A model generated the notes under the pieces. It was not told the origin of the DNA, did no database searches, and was given only the letters and a program-made list of their open reading frames with translations. This document shows positions 37,020 through 44,697 of a DNA stretch of 64,000 nucleotides, one piece after another. The stretch's first letter is position 1. Each line of letters opens with the position of its first letter. The stretch comes from an uncultured Blastocatellia bacterium (GTDB taxonomy: Bacteria > Acidobacteriota > Blastocatellia > Pyrinomonadales > Pyrinomonadaceae): the NCBI GenBank assembly GCA_946480785.1, contig CAMLLD010000019.1, positions 1-64,000 on the forward strand. The letters run 5' to 3'. A program made the translations under genes and the position numbers.

Positions 37020-38987
37020 ATGACTGATACAGATGAACGCCGCGAGATTTATCGCCGCACAGAAGACATCTACCGCAAGGCAATTGAAGAGATCCGCGAC
37101 TATGCCATCTTCCTGACTGACGCGGACGGAATTGTCACCACTTGGAATGTCGGAGCGCAGCACATACTCGGTTACACCGAAGAAGAAATCGTCGGCAAGG
37201 ATGCAAGCAAGCTCTTTACTCTGGAGGACCGCGGCCGACTCATTCCCGAAAAAGAGTTGACGACGGCCGCGTCAACCGGTCGCGCCGAAGACGAACGATG
37301 GCATGTGCGCCGGGACGGATCGCGTTTCTGGGCCAGCGGCGTCGTCACTTCCGTGCGCGATTACAACGGGAACCTGATCGGATTTGTAAAGGTCATGCGC
37401 GACATGACCGAGCGCAACAAACTAACCGAAGAGCGCGATCGGCTTTTTGCTCTCTCGATGGACATGTTGAGCATCGTTCATCTGGACGGTTCCTTCCAGC
37501 GAGTCAATCCGGCATTCCAGGAAGTCCTGGGGTTTTCCGAAGAGGAACTGTTGGCGATGGCTGTATTTGATCTGGTGCATCCTGAAGATCTTGATTCCAC
37601 GTTGAACGGCTATGAAAAACTCGCTGCCGGAGAACCGATCAAGTTGATGGAGAATCGTCTACGGTGCAAGGATGCAACTTACAAATGGGTGGCGTGGAGC
37701 TATTTCCCGGTGCCGGAGGATGGCGTTGCCTTTGGCGTCGGCCGCGACAACACGGACGTGCGCCGAATGAGCGGCGTGTTGCAACTTCGCGCCCGGGAGT
37801 TGGAAGATGCGAACCGCATCAAGGACGAGTTTCTCGCCACTATGTCACACGAACTGCGAACTCCCTTAACCTCGATACTCGGGTGGTCCCGCCTGATCGA
37901 CTCAAACAAACTCAGTGAGAAGGAAAAGGAACATGCCGTCCGCGTCATTCAACGCAACGCCGAAATACAATCGAAGTTGATCGAAGACTTGCTCGACGTT
38001 TCCCGCATCATCACCGGCAAATTGAAAATGGAGTTTGGACCAGTCTCATTCGCGGCGATCACGGAAGGCGTGATCAACTCGATGCGTCCTGCTATTGAAG
38101 CCAAGCAGTTGGAACTCACCACCGCGATCGATCCGGCGGCTGGCCCAATCCTGGGAGACGCGTCCCGGCTGCAACAAATCGTAATGAACCTGCTCTCGAA
38201 CGCGATTAAATTTACGCGCCCCGGTGGTCGCATTGAAGTCCGTCTCGAACGCCCCGACTCATGTGTTCGGCTGGAAGTGAAAGACACGGGCATCGGCATC
38301 GCAGCGGAACATCTGCCGGTCATCTTCGAGCGCTTCAGACAGGTCGATTCGTCGAACGTGCGCGCGCACGGCGGACTCGGACTGGGCCTCGCGATTGTTG
38401 ATTACCTCGTGCGGCAGCAGTCCGGCCTGGTCTCTGCGGAAAGCGAAGGCGTTGGGAAGGGAGCAAGGTTTCGGGTGGAGTTTCCGCTCATGTCTTCAGA
38501 GCTGATCGCTTCGAATCCTTCACGGCTCGAGTTGTCTTCGGAGTTGTCGGGAACAGTAATGGAGCCCTCACCGGCTTCAGAAGACAACAAGTTGAAGGGC
38601 TTGCGGATTCTCCTTATTGAAGACGATCCGGATACTCAGGAGTTTCTGGCAGCGGTCTTACAGGGAAACGGCGCGGAGGTAATTGCGCTCGATTCCAGTG
38701 CCGGCGCGTTGATCGAGGTGGACCGCGCGAAGCCTGATTTGATCGTCAGTGATATCGGAATGTCGCAGGAAAACGGTTACGAGTTGATTCAAAAGGTCAG
38801 AAGACTCGATGCCGAATCGGGCGGCCGCATTCCGGCGATCGCGTTGACTGCTTATGCGGGGAATTCGGACCGGCGGCGCGCGTTAATGGCCGGCTTTCAA
38901 ACTCATTTGCCGAAGCCTGTCGACCCGGATGATCTGCTGGCCGCGGTTCTGAGTCTGACGTTCAAGCCGCCGCTGAATCCGTGCTGA
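37020..38987 (+). CDS. Hybrid PAS sensor histidine kinase with receiver domain
   Basis: This cytoplasmic 655-residue sensor has no membrane segment. Two PAS domains (about 15-135, with TTWNVGAQHILGYTEEEIVG, and 150-265, with FQRVNPAFQEVLGFSEEELL) precede a HisKA domain with FLATMSHELRTPLTS (phosphorylated His about residue 277). The ATPase domain has MNLLSNAIKF, DTGIGI and GLGLGLAIV. A C-terminal receiver follows with LIEDDPDTQEF and VSDIGM (Asp about 578), ending LPKPVDPDDLL. The ATG at 37020 follows AGGGA; the longer frame from 36963 lacks a ribosome site. The partner regulator is not adjacent. Confidence 0.9.
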   Translation: MTDTDERREIYRRTEDIYRKAIEEIRDYAIFLTDADGIVTTWNVGAQHILGYTEEEIVGKDASKLFTLEDRGRLIPEKELTTAASTGRAEDERWHVRRDGSRFWASGVVTSVRDYNGNLIGFVKVMRDMTERNKLTEERDRLFALSMDMLSIVHLDGSFQRVNPAFQEVLGFSEEELLAMAVFDLVHPEDLDSTLNGYEKLAAGEPIKLMENRLRCKDATYKWVAWSYFPVPEDGVAFGVGRDNTDVRRMSGVLQLRARELEDANRIKDEFLATMSHELRTPLTSILGWSRLIDSNKLSEKEKEHAVRVIQRNAEIQSKLIEDLLDVSRIITGKLKMEFGPVSFAAITEGVINSMRPAIEAKQLELTTAIDPAAGPILGDASRLQQIVMNLLSNAIKFTRPGGRIEVRLERPDSCVRLEVKDTGIGIAAEHLPVIFERFRQVDSSNVRAHGGLGLGLAIVDYLVRQQSGLVSAESEGVGKGARFRVEFPLMSSELIASNPSRLELSSELSGTVMEPSPASEDNKLKGLRILLIEDDPDTQEFLAAVLQGNGAEVIALDSSAGALIEVDRAKPDLIVSDIGMSQENGYELIQKVRRLDAESGGRIPAIALTAYAGNSDRRRALMAGFQTHLPKPVDPDDLLAAVLSLTFKPPLNPC

Positions 38988-39017
38988 ACGTGTTTCCTCG
39001 CTCACCGTTGCCACATA

Positions 39018-39539
39018 TTATTTCATTCTTCGCGAGGCTTCTCTGGGAGCTGGTCTCGCCGAGGAAAGCAACGGCTTGACCTTCTCGTCAAACTCATCTG
39101 CATACATGATTCCCTCGATTACCTCGCGCACTTGTCCATCCCGGTCAATCACGATCGTCAGCGGCAACGTTTCGCTGTCAGTAAACAACGTCTTCGTCGC
39201 TTTTGTTCCGAGCGCGATGCGATAATTAATCCGTAACGAGCGCGCAAAACGACGAACCGCTGATACCTCTTCGGGTGGATACGTGATCCCGATTACGCGC
39301 AGGCCGGCCCTCCGATACTGCCGTTGTAGCTTCATCAGATCCGGTATTTCCGTCCGACACGGGACGCACCACGTCGCCCAGAAATTGATCAGCACTACAT
39401 CGCCTCGGTAGCTCGATAACTTGATTGAACGTTGGTTGAGATCACGTAGCACGAGATTCGGGGCACGCTTCGGCTGTGCTAATGCGACTGTGGCGGCGAG
39501 CACGACCGAAAAGATTAGCGCGATGATTTTACTAAGCAC
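39018..39539 (-). CDS. Exported TlpA/ResA-like thioredoxin
   Basis: A signal peptide (IIALIFSVVLAATVALA) leads to a periplasmic thioredoxin fold with the redox motif FWATWCVPCRTEIPDL, GITYPPEEVSAVRRFARSL as the TlpA-type insert, and the cis-Pro loop ETLPLTIVIDRDG. It should reduce disulfides, or a Cys-Sec bond, outside the cytoplasm. Its GTG start lies 3 bases after the stop of the HMA/barrel selenoprotein candidate, so the two are co-transcribed. A role in keeping that CxxU site reduced is a natural inference. Length is 173 residues. Confidence 0.88.
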   Translation of the reverse strand: MLSKIIALIFSVVLAATVALAQPKRAPNLVLRDLNQRSIKLSSYRGDVVLINFWATWCVPCRTEIPDLMKLQRQYRRAGLRVIGITYPPEEVSAVRRFARSLRINYRIALGTKATKTLFTDSETLPLTIVIDRDGQVREVIEGIMYADEFDEKVKPLLSSARPAPREASRRMK

Positions 39540-39541
39540 GA

Positions 39542-40993
39542 CTAGAACAGATACCTCACGCCCAACAAAATATTCCGATCCATTTTCAGCACGAGTGGTC
39601 CGGTATTGCGCAGCACCGGAAATTGAAAGCTACCCTCGATTACAAACCGCGACCGCGCGGCGTATTGAATTCCGGGCGCGAGGTAATATTCTGTGGCGCG
39701 ACTTCCCGCGACAGTTTCTCCATTCAGCCGGCCGGTGCTGCGATGAACAAACGTCGTTTCGAGAATCAGAAAAACTTCGCCTCCCGGCTTACGCGCGTCG
39801 TGCGGAACGACATATTCGAGATCGGTGCTTAAACGTTGTTCGTGGCCCATGCGAAAGCCGTCGCGTTCAGTGCGAAAGATCGCTTCTGCATTTCCGCCGA
39901 AGATCACGCGGCCACCTGCTTGCGAAAATGCCAGATCAAAATGAGGCGCCAACCCGCCGTTGATCGGCGTCAACTGTTGTCTCACGAATGCGGGCACGTC
40001 GATCTGCGCTTGCGTGGGAGCGGATTTCTTTCCCGTGGGCGTTTCAAGACCGATACGGAATGCTGACTGCCGATCGCCGTAAGTCTTCACTTTGCGAAAG
40101 AACCGATACTTGGCCCAGGCCGTGATATTTCCCAAACCGGAGTCGGAGCGTTTGGTAACGTTGTTGTCGTAGGACGTGTGCATGAAGGGAACTTCGATCT
40201 CTAATTGCACACGCGGCGACGGCGTGTACGAAACACTCACTTCCAGCGCCTCGCGCGTCACGTCAAGGTTCCCGAGATGCTGCTTGATGAGATAGAGACG
40301 CGGGGTAACCGCGCCTCCCTTGTAAACAGTGAGTCCCGGTGACGTCACACGGATCGGCGCGAGAGCTTTTGCGGCCGAGGTGGGTGAACGTTCTTCTGCT
40401 GCCGGTGGGGCACTGATAATGAATCGCGCTTCGAGAAATGGAGAGCGTCGATCGAGTCGGCCCTGAGTGGCGCGGATTGCCGGAGCGATCGTCTCGACCG
40501 TGTTTGCGCCGGTTCCAACTGTTTTCCAATCGCCGGCGATCTCGACAGTTGAACCAGCATTAGCGCCGCCGACGGCTTGGTCCACATTCGATCCGGTCAG
40601 GAGAAAATGTTGTCCTGACGGTTGCACGACAATTGACCAGCCCTTGTCGTCTTTTGCGAGTGTTCCGGCCACTGAAATGTCTGCCGCGTCGAGCGTGTAA
40701 CCGGCTTTCTTCAGGGTCTCTTTCAGGGCCGCAAAGGATACGGGCTTGTCAGGCTTCGGCGTAAAAACACCGAGGCCTTTTTGAATGTCTGTTACTTCAA
40801 TTTCTTTCAGTTTGGGAGCGAATTCCAGACGGCTCACGGCCTTCTGAATGTTGTACACTCAATTCCCGCACAGATAACCACCGATATGCATCTGCACTCG
40901 TTTGACTTGCGCCGTTGCGGCCGCCGCGGCGCCGAGTAACAGAATGACGGACAACGTTGCGGTGAACGTATAACGAAGATTTTTACGTGACAT
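39542..40993 (-). CDS. Candidate selenoprotein: exported HMA-like domain (CxxU) fused to outer-membrane beta-barrel
   Basis: From the ATG at 40993, preceded by GGAGAAGG, the frame encodes a signal peptide (LSVILLLGAAAAATAQ) and then VQMHIGGYLCGN before a UGA at 40861-40859. It continues with no further stop for 438 codons (VYNIQKAVSRLEFAPKLKEI...). Reading UGA as selenocysteine (residue 45) gives CGNU, exactly where heavy-metal-associated domains have CxxC, followed by the expected helix and strands to about residue 110. The rest (about 190-483) looks like an outer-membrane barrel (PRVQLEIEVPFMHTSY, IFGGNAEAIFR, ending NILLGVRYLF). A SECIS-like hairpin follows the UGA. An alternative is a truncated leader plus a GTG-started protein lacking a signal peptide, which would not make biological sense for a barrel. 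Confidence 0.8.
40822..40861 (-). promoter_or_regulatory. UGA codon with bacterial SECIS-like hairpin
   Basis: After the UGA and 9 bases, the mRNA can fold AUUC-AGA-A-GGC, loop CGUGA, GCC-G-UCU-G-GAAU. This gives ten base pairs interrupted by one A-G mismatch and one bulged G. The apical loop begins 21 bases after the UGA and has G as its second base. Published criteria for bacterial SECIS elements, as I recall them, ask for a loop 16-37 bases from the UGA and a G in the first two loop positions, both met here. It would recruit SelB-tRNA-Sec. Confidence 0.65.
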
Positions 40994-41109
40994 TTCCTTC
41001 TCCTGATCAGTATTCAGTCATTGACCAACGATGTACGGCTTCGTCAACGAATGGCGCGAACGCGCACATCGACTTGTGTTCCAGTAGGCACACTACGGCC
41101 GTGTGACGT

Positions 41110-41481
41110 TTAGATCAGAAGTGCGAGATGTTGAATGTACTTGGGACTGAGATCCAGCGGTGGTCCAGTTTGGAATCGTCCTGGCGTAGTCGAGGGATGC
41201 GACGAAGCGTTCGGCAAGATAAATGCTTGCGCCGGCAAATTCTGCGGTGTAGGAAAGACTGACGATGCGCTCGACCCGGTATTGCCCGGCTCGGAACAAT
41301 TCAGGTTGCAACAGAGCCGCGCCATCGATACCTGAGGCGTATTGCCGGCTGCCTGGGCCTTCTTGCAACACTCCGGCAGATTCGTGAGCGGGCAGGAACC
41401 CTGGTGTTGTTGCGCGCCAACGCCGACAACGCTCATAAGCATTGCCGCGATCAATCCACATAAAACGAGCCGCTTGCGCAT
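41110..41481 (-). CDS. Small exported Cys-rich protein
   Basis: The signal peptide (LVLCGLIAAMLMSVVGVGA) is followed by a short Cys-rich block, GSCPLTNLPECCKKAQ and ARLCCNLNCSEPG (seven Cys), and then a low-complexity Pro/Ser tail. It probably binds metal or forms disulfides in the periplasm. I do not recognise a named family. The start at 41481 gives the best signal peptide; a TTG at 41520 would add 13 residues. It is 116 bases upstream of, and on the same strand as, the HMA selenoprotein candidate and tlpA-like gene. This suggests one metal-handling module. Confidence 0.7.
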   Translation of the reverse strand: MRKRLVLCGLIAAMLMSVVGVGAQQHQGSCPLTNLPECCKKAQAAGNTPQVSMARLCCNLNCSEPGNTGSSASSVFPTPQNLPAQAFILPNASSHPSTTPGRFQTGPPLDLSPKYIQHLALLI

Positions 41482-41659
41482 TCGTGTCCGACTATAGGAA
41501 GAGATTCCTGAGAGTGTCAAGGTGCGTGAGCTTTACTGCGTACGCTGTCGTACTTATCACGTGACAAAAATGGGACGCTCTGCAAAACTTTTCAACAACA
41601 GCTTCCCGTAAAAACAACTCCTCTTTCCCCGATCTAATCCGGCTTCAGAGGAGTTCGCT

Positions 41660-42283
41660 ATGCGTTCGAAAAGGATCCTTCTGCCTTTACTGGCTTTCTT
41701 TGCCATCGCCGTATTTTCAGTTACTACTGCAAGAGCAGACTCGGTGACGTTCACGATTGGAAACAATCCGCAGTCGAACGAAGAAAATATTCTTCTAAAT
41801 AGTGGCGCCACGGGGACGACCGTGTTTGGGTTAACCAATCAAACGAACCTTCAGGTGCGTTTCACTTCCTCGACAGATACTTTGGTTGAGCCTTCAAGCG
41901 GTCAGGCGCGGGTTGAGGCCGTTGATGGATTGCTGAACAACATCACGCTCGATCTCCCGAACGCGAGCTTTACCGACGTCATCCTGAATCCGTTTTTCGG
42001 AAGCGGAACAGCTACGGTGACGGTATTGACCACTAATAACGAGACGTTTACCTTCTCGTACACGTTGACTAACGGACAGAACTTCCTGACGATCGTTGCG
42101 GACCCGGGCACGAGGATCGCTTCGGTGACGGTTAATGCGCCGGGTGGTTTCACCGATCTGCGCCAGCCGCGCATCTCCGGTGCGGAAGCAAACGTACCGG
42201 AGCCGGCAACATTGTTGCTGCTGGGCACAGGTCTGATCGGTGTTGCGAGCGCCGGGCGCAAGATGCGTCGATCGCGAAAATAG
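41660..42283 (+). CDS. PEP-CTERM sorting-domain protein
   Basis: This is an exported protein of 207 residues. It has an N-terminal signal peptide (ILLPLLAFFAIAVFSVTTARA), a Thr/Asn-rich beta body (VTFTIGNNPQSNEENILLN, TATVTVLTTNNETFTFSYTL), and a C-terminal VPEPATLLLLGTGLIGVASAGRKMRRSRK. That end is a textbook PEP-CTERM: the PEP motif, a hydrophobic helix and a basic end. An exosortase is expected to cleave it during export, usually with exopolysaccharide production. The ATG is preceded by AGAGGAG. The exosortase is not in the window. Confidence 0.88.
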   Translation: MRSKRILLPLLAFFAIAVFSVTTARADSVTFTIGNNPQSNEENILLNSGATGTTVFGLTNQTNLQVRFTSSTDTLVEPSSGQARVEAVDGLLNNITLDLPNASFTDVILNPFFGSGTATVTVLTTNNETFTFSYTLTNGQNFLTIVADPGTRIASVTVNAPGGFTDLRQPRISGAEANVPEPATLLLLGTGLIGVASAGRKMRRSRK

Positions 42284-42357
42284 CGCGCCTAACGAAGACG
42301 TGCCGGCCCGTCACGGCTGAAGTCGAGCAGAGCGAGCTACAAGCTGAATGAAAAACG

Positions 42358-42392
42358 AGAGCCTTGGTGCGTTGCACCAGGGCTCTTAGCAT
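42358..42392. terminator. Bidirectional terminator between the PEP-CTERM gene and arsR
   Basis: AGAGCCTTGGTGC (42358-42370) pairs with GCACCAGGGCTCT (42374-42386) through a 3-base loop, with one T-G pair. AAAAA lies just before it (a U run for the minus strand) and TAGCATTTT just after. It can end transcription from both converging genes. Confidence 0.75.
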
Positions 42393-42398
42393 TTTGGG

Positions 42399-42797
42399 TT
42401 AGACGCTGATGCCGGTGGGACGTGGGGCGCCCTGGATGCTTACCGGAAGTTGTGGAGCGCAGCAGATCTTTACCAGGCGCTGCCGGTCGCGCTGCATCTC
42501 GGTATCGTTTGCCAGCCACGACATCACGTCTTGCAAAACTCGAGCGGCGTCAGTGTCGGACGGTTCGACGATGCGATAGTGCATCCATTGACCCTCACGA
42601 CGGGCGTCCACGATTCCGGCGCGCCTCAGGTAAGCGAGATGCCGGCTGATCTTGGGCTGGTTCGTCTTCAGTATTTCCACAAAGAAACAAACGCATACCT
42701 CGTCGCTGCCGATCAGATTCAGCAGCCGCAGACGCGTCCGATCGGCGAGGGCGCGAAAGAACAATTCCTTATCAAACACTTTCGGCTTTCTATTCAT
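42399..42797 (-). CDS. arsR: ArsR/SmtB-family metalloregulator
   Basis: This is a 132-residue winged-helix repressor. ELFFRALADRTRLRLLNLIG is the dimer/DNA-binding start, SDEVCVCFFVEIL holds the CxC arsenite-type sensor on helix 3, and TNQPKISRHLAYLRRAGIVDARREGQWMHYRI is the recognition helix and wing. Two more Cys lie near the C terminus (KICCAP). The ATG at 42797 puts the domain at its normal place; the longer open frame is not needed. It is divergent from arsI across a 99-base promoter region, so it probably represses the arsI-aqp-arsC unit. Confidence 0.9.
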   Translation of the reverse strand: MNRKPKVFDKELFFRALADRTRLRLLNLIGSDEVCVCFFVEILKTNQPKISRHLAYLRRAGIVDARREGQWMHYRIVEPSDTDAARVLQDVMSWLANDTEMQRDRQRLVKICCAPQLPVSIQGAPRPTGISV

Positions 42798-42824
42798 AGC
42801 TGGGCGTAGCTTACCACATACGTC

Positions 42825-42853
42825 TTGACATATATAACGCGCGGAGCGATACT
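42825..42853 (+). promoter_or_regulatory. Promoter of the arsI operon
   Basis: TTGACA (42825-42830) and GATACT (42848-42853) are separated by exactly 17 bases in the arsR-arsI gap. An AT-rich ATATATAA stretch lies in the spacer and is the likely region of ArsR binding, although I could not define a clean inverted repeat. Confidence 0.65.
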
Positions 42854-42896
42854 GCCTGAGACATGCGGCTAAGCGTATATGAAAAGGAGCAGGAAG

Positions 42897-43496
42897 ATGA
42901 CTAATGAGAAACGGGTGCAGGCCTTGAAAGCGCACCTTGCCCTGAACGTACACAGTGTCGAGCGCAGCATCGAGTTTTACAAAAAACTCTTCGGGATTGA
43001 GCCGAGCAAGGTGCGGACCGGCTACGCGAAGTTCGACGTGCAGAACCCGCCGTTGAACCTGACGCTCAACGAACACGATTTCAGCGATCGAGGAGCACTG
43101 TCACATCTCGGTATTCAGGTAGCCGGCACCGATGACGTCCTCGCGACGCGCGAACAGTGGATCGCGGCGGGACTGTTGACGCGCGATGAGATGCAAACGA
43201 GTTGTTGCTACGCCTTGCAGGACAAGACCTGGGTCAGAGATCCGGACGGTAACGAGTGGGAAGTCTTTGTGGTACTGGAAGACAATCTGCCCGAGACCAC
43301 GCCATGCGAGTGCGGCACGATCGCAGAAACAATCGCAGCCGCGACTGAAGTAAATATTCCGACCGCTTCGAACACCGTCACGGATAGCTGTTGCACAACT
43401 CCGGGGATGGATCCGGCGGATTGTACGCCGGCGTGCTGTACGGAAACTGTAGGAGTAACGCGTGAAACATCCGTTGCGGAAGCGCGTTGTTGCTGA
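42897..43496 (+). CDS. arsI: ArsI/CadI-family glyoxalase-fold protein with Cys-rich tail
   Basis: The first ~135 residues form a vicinal-oxygen-chelate domain (LNVHSVERSIEFYKKLFGIEPSKVRTGYAKF, SHLGIQVAGTDDV, SCCYALQDKTWVRDPDGNEWEVF). The Cys pair and the DPDGNEWEVF motif match ArsI, the Fe(II) dioxygenase that splits the C-As bond of trivalent organoarsenicals. A ~65-residue tail adds nine further Cys (CEC, SCC, DC, ACC and a terminal RCC), longer than in ArsI enzymes I know, and may bind arsenite or another thiophilic metal. The ATG at 42897 has GGAG 7 bases upstream. It overlaps the aqp-like gene. Confidence 0.85.
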   Translation: MTNEKRVQALKAHLALNVHSVERSIEFYKKLFGIEPSKVRTGYAKFDVQNPPLNLTLNEHDFSDRGALSHLGIQVAGTDDVLATREQWIAAGLLTRDEMQTSCCYALQDKTWVRDPDGNEWEVFVVLEDNLPETTPCECGTIAETIAAATEVNIPTASNTVTDSCCTTPGMDPADCTPACCTETVGVTRETSVAEARCC

Positions 43497-44130
43497 AGCC
43501 ATAGGCACCGCCATGTTGCTGGCCGCGGTCGTCGGCTCGGGAATCATGGGCGAACGACTCGCGGCCGGTAACATCGCGATTGCTCTCTTGGCCAACACAC
43601 TCGCCACCGGCGCGGCGCTCCTCGCGCTCATATTGACCTTTGGTCCAATCTCGGGCGCGCATTTCAATCCGGCCGTCACCCTCGCCGATGCGTGGCAGCG
43701 AGGCATCGCCTGGCGCGAGGTTCCGTCTTACATCTTCGCGCAGTTGGGAGGCGCGTTTGTCGGCGTCGCTGCTGCGCATCTGATGTTCGGGCTGCCGTTG
43801 TTCTTTGCGTCACGACACGAACGCTCCGGTGGTGCTCAAGTGTTCAGCGAATTCGTCGCGACGTTTGGGCTGTTGGCAGTTATTTGGGCGTGTGTTCGTT
43901 ATCAACCGGCAATGATTCCATTTGCGGTTGCGGCCTACATTGCCGCGGCCTACTGGTTCACCGCTTCAACATCTTTTGCGAATCCGGCGGTAACGTTGGC
44001 GCGAGCGGCCAGCGATACGTTCGCGGGCATCAGGCCGGTTGATGCTCCCGGGTTTATCGCGGCCCAACTCGCAGGCGCGTTTGCCGCCACATCCCTGTTC
44101 CGCTGGTTACTTAAAGATGACGAACCGTAA
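43462..44130 (+). CDS. MIP-family aquaglyceroporin of the ars operon
   Basis: This six-helix channel of 222 residues has both half-helix motifs: GAHFNPAVTLADAW and SFANPAVTLARAA. EAIGTAMLLAAVVGSGIM is the first helix. In ars operons such channels (AqpS-like) let arsenite formed by ArsC flow out, replacing an ArsB or Acr3 pump; no pump is present here. The GTG start lies inside the 3' end of arsI and the stop overlaps arsC, so the three are translationally coupled. Confidence 0.88.
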   Translation: MKHPLRKRVVAEAIGTAMLLAAVVGSGIMGERLAAGNIAIALLANTLATGAALLALILTFGPISGAHFNPAVTLADAWQRGIAWREVPSYIFAQLGGAFVGVAAAHLMFGLPLFFASRHERSGGAQVFSEFVATFGLLAVIWACVRYQPAMIPFAVAAYIAAAYWFTASTSFANPAVTLARAASDTFAGIRPVDAPGFIAAQLAGAFAATSLFRWLLKDDEP

Positions 44131-44545
44131 ACGCGTTTTGATCCTGTGTACGGGTAACTCCGCCCGCAGTCAGATGGCGGAAGGCTTGCTGCGTAACCTC
44201 GCAGGAGATCGTTTCGAAGTCGAGAGTGCGGGTGTTGCGCCGACTCACGTCAGACCGGAAGCGATCGCCGTAATGCGCGAGCTCGGCATCGACATCTCGC
44301 AGCATCGCTCGAAGTCAGTAGACGAGTTTCTCGGACAGCAGTTCGATTACGTGATCACCGTCTGCGATAACGCGAACGAACAGTGTCCAATCTTTCCCGC
44401 GAACACAAAGCGCATTCATTGGAGCTTTGAAGATCCGGCGGAGGCAAAAGGCGATGAGCACTCACGGCTCGCAGTCTTTCGCAAAGTGCGCGAAGAGATC
44501 GCTGAGCAGTTGCGACGCTTTTCTGATGAGTCGAAGAAGACGTAA
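44117..44545 (+). CDS. arsC: Arsenate reductase, low-molecular-weight phosphatase type
   Basis: This is a 142-residue thioredoxin-coupled ArsC. The P-loop LILCTGNSARSQMAEG has the nucleophilic Cys at about residue 11. YVITVCDNANEQCPIFP supplies the second and third redox Cys, and HWSFEDPAEA carries the catalytic Asp. It reduces arsenate to arsenite, which the adjacent channel could release. The ATG at 44117 overlaps the end of the channel gene; the longer frame upstream is just read-through of it. Confidence 0.93.
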   Translation: MTNRKRVLILCTGNSARSQMAEGLLRNLAGDRFEVESAGVAPTHVRPEAIAVMRELGIDISQHRSKSVDEFLGQQFDYVITVCDNANEQCPIFPANTKRIHWSFEDPAEAKGDEHSRLAVFRKVREEIAEQLRRFSDESKKT

Positions 44546-44591
44546 GCGCTCTCCCGCACTTCACGAAATCCGCGGTCACACCCACTCTCCC

Positions 44592-44645
44592 TTAACAAAC
44601 ATTTAAGGTGCAATTCACAGGCGTTTAACCGCCCGCGCCTAAGCT
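44592..44645 (+). promoter_or_regulatory. PhoB-box-type promoter of the TonB-dependent receptor
   Basis: Four hexamers at an exact 11-base period, TTAACA (44592), TTAAGG (44603), TTCACA (44614) and TTAACC (44625), are followed by 9 bases (GCCCGCGCC) and a TAAGCT hexamer at 44640-44645. The pstS upstream region has the same count, period, gap and even the same CCTA junction. An 11-base direct repeat in place of a -35 is characteristic of PhoB/PhoP sites. Confidence 0.75.
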
Positions 44646-44697
44646 TGCGCTTTGAATCGTAACGACTAGCAACAACTAAACGCACAGGAGAATATCT

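Noticed and set aside
41569..41588. A sigma-54-like TGGGACG...TGCA sequence before the PEP-CTERM gene.
   Set aside because: The GG to GC spacing is two bases short of the -24/-12 rule, which sigma-54 does not tolerate.
43485..43496. UGA after Cys-Cys at the end of arsI as a possible second selenocysteine.
   Set aside because: Reading through gives a short Arg/Gly-rich shadow of the channel gene with no conserved features and no suitable hairpin; it is an ordinary stop.
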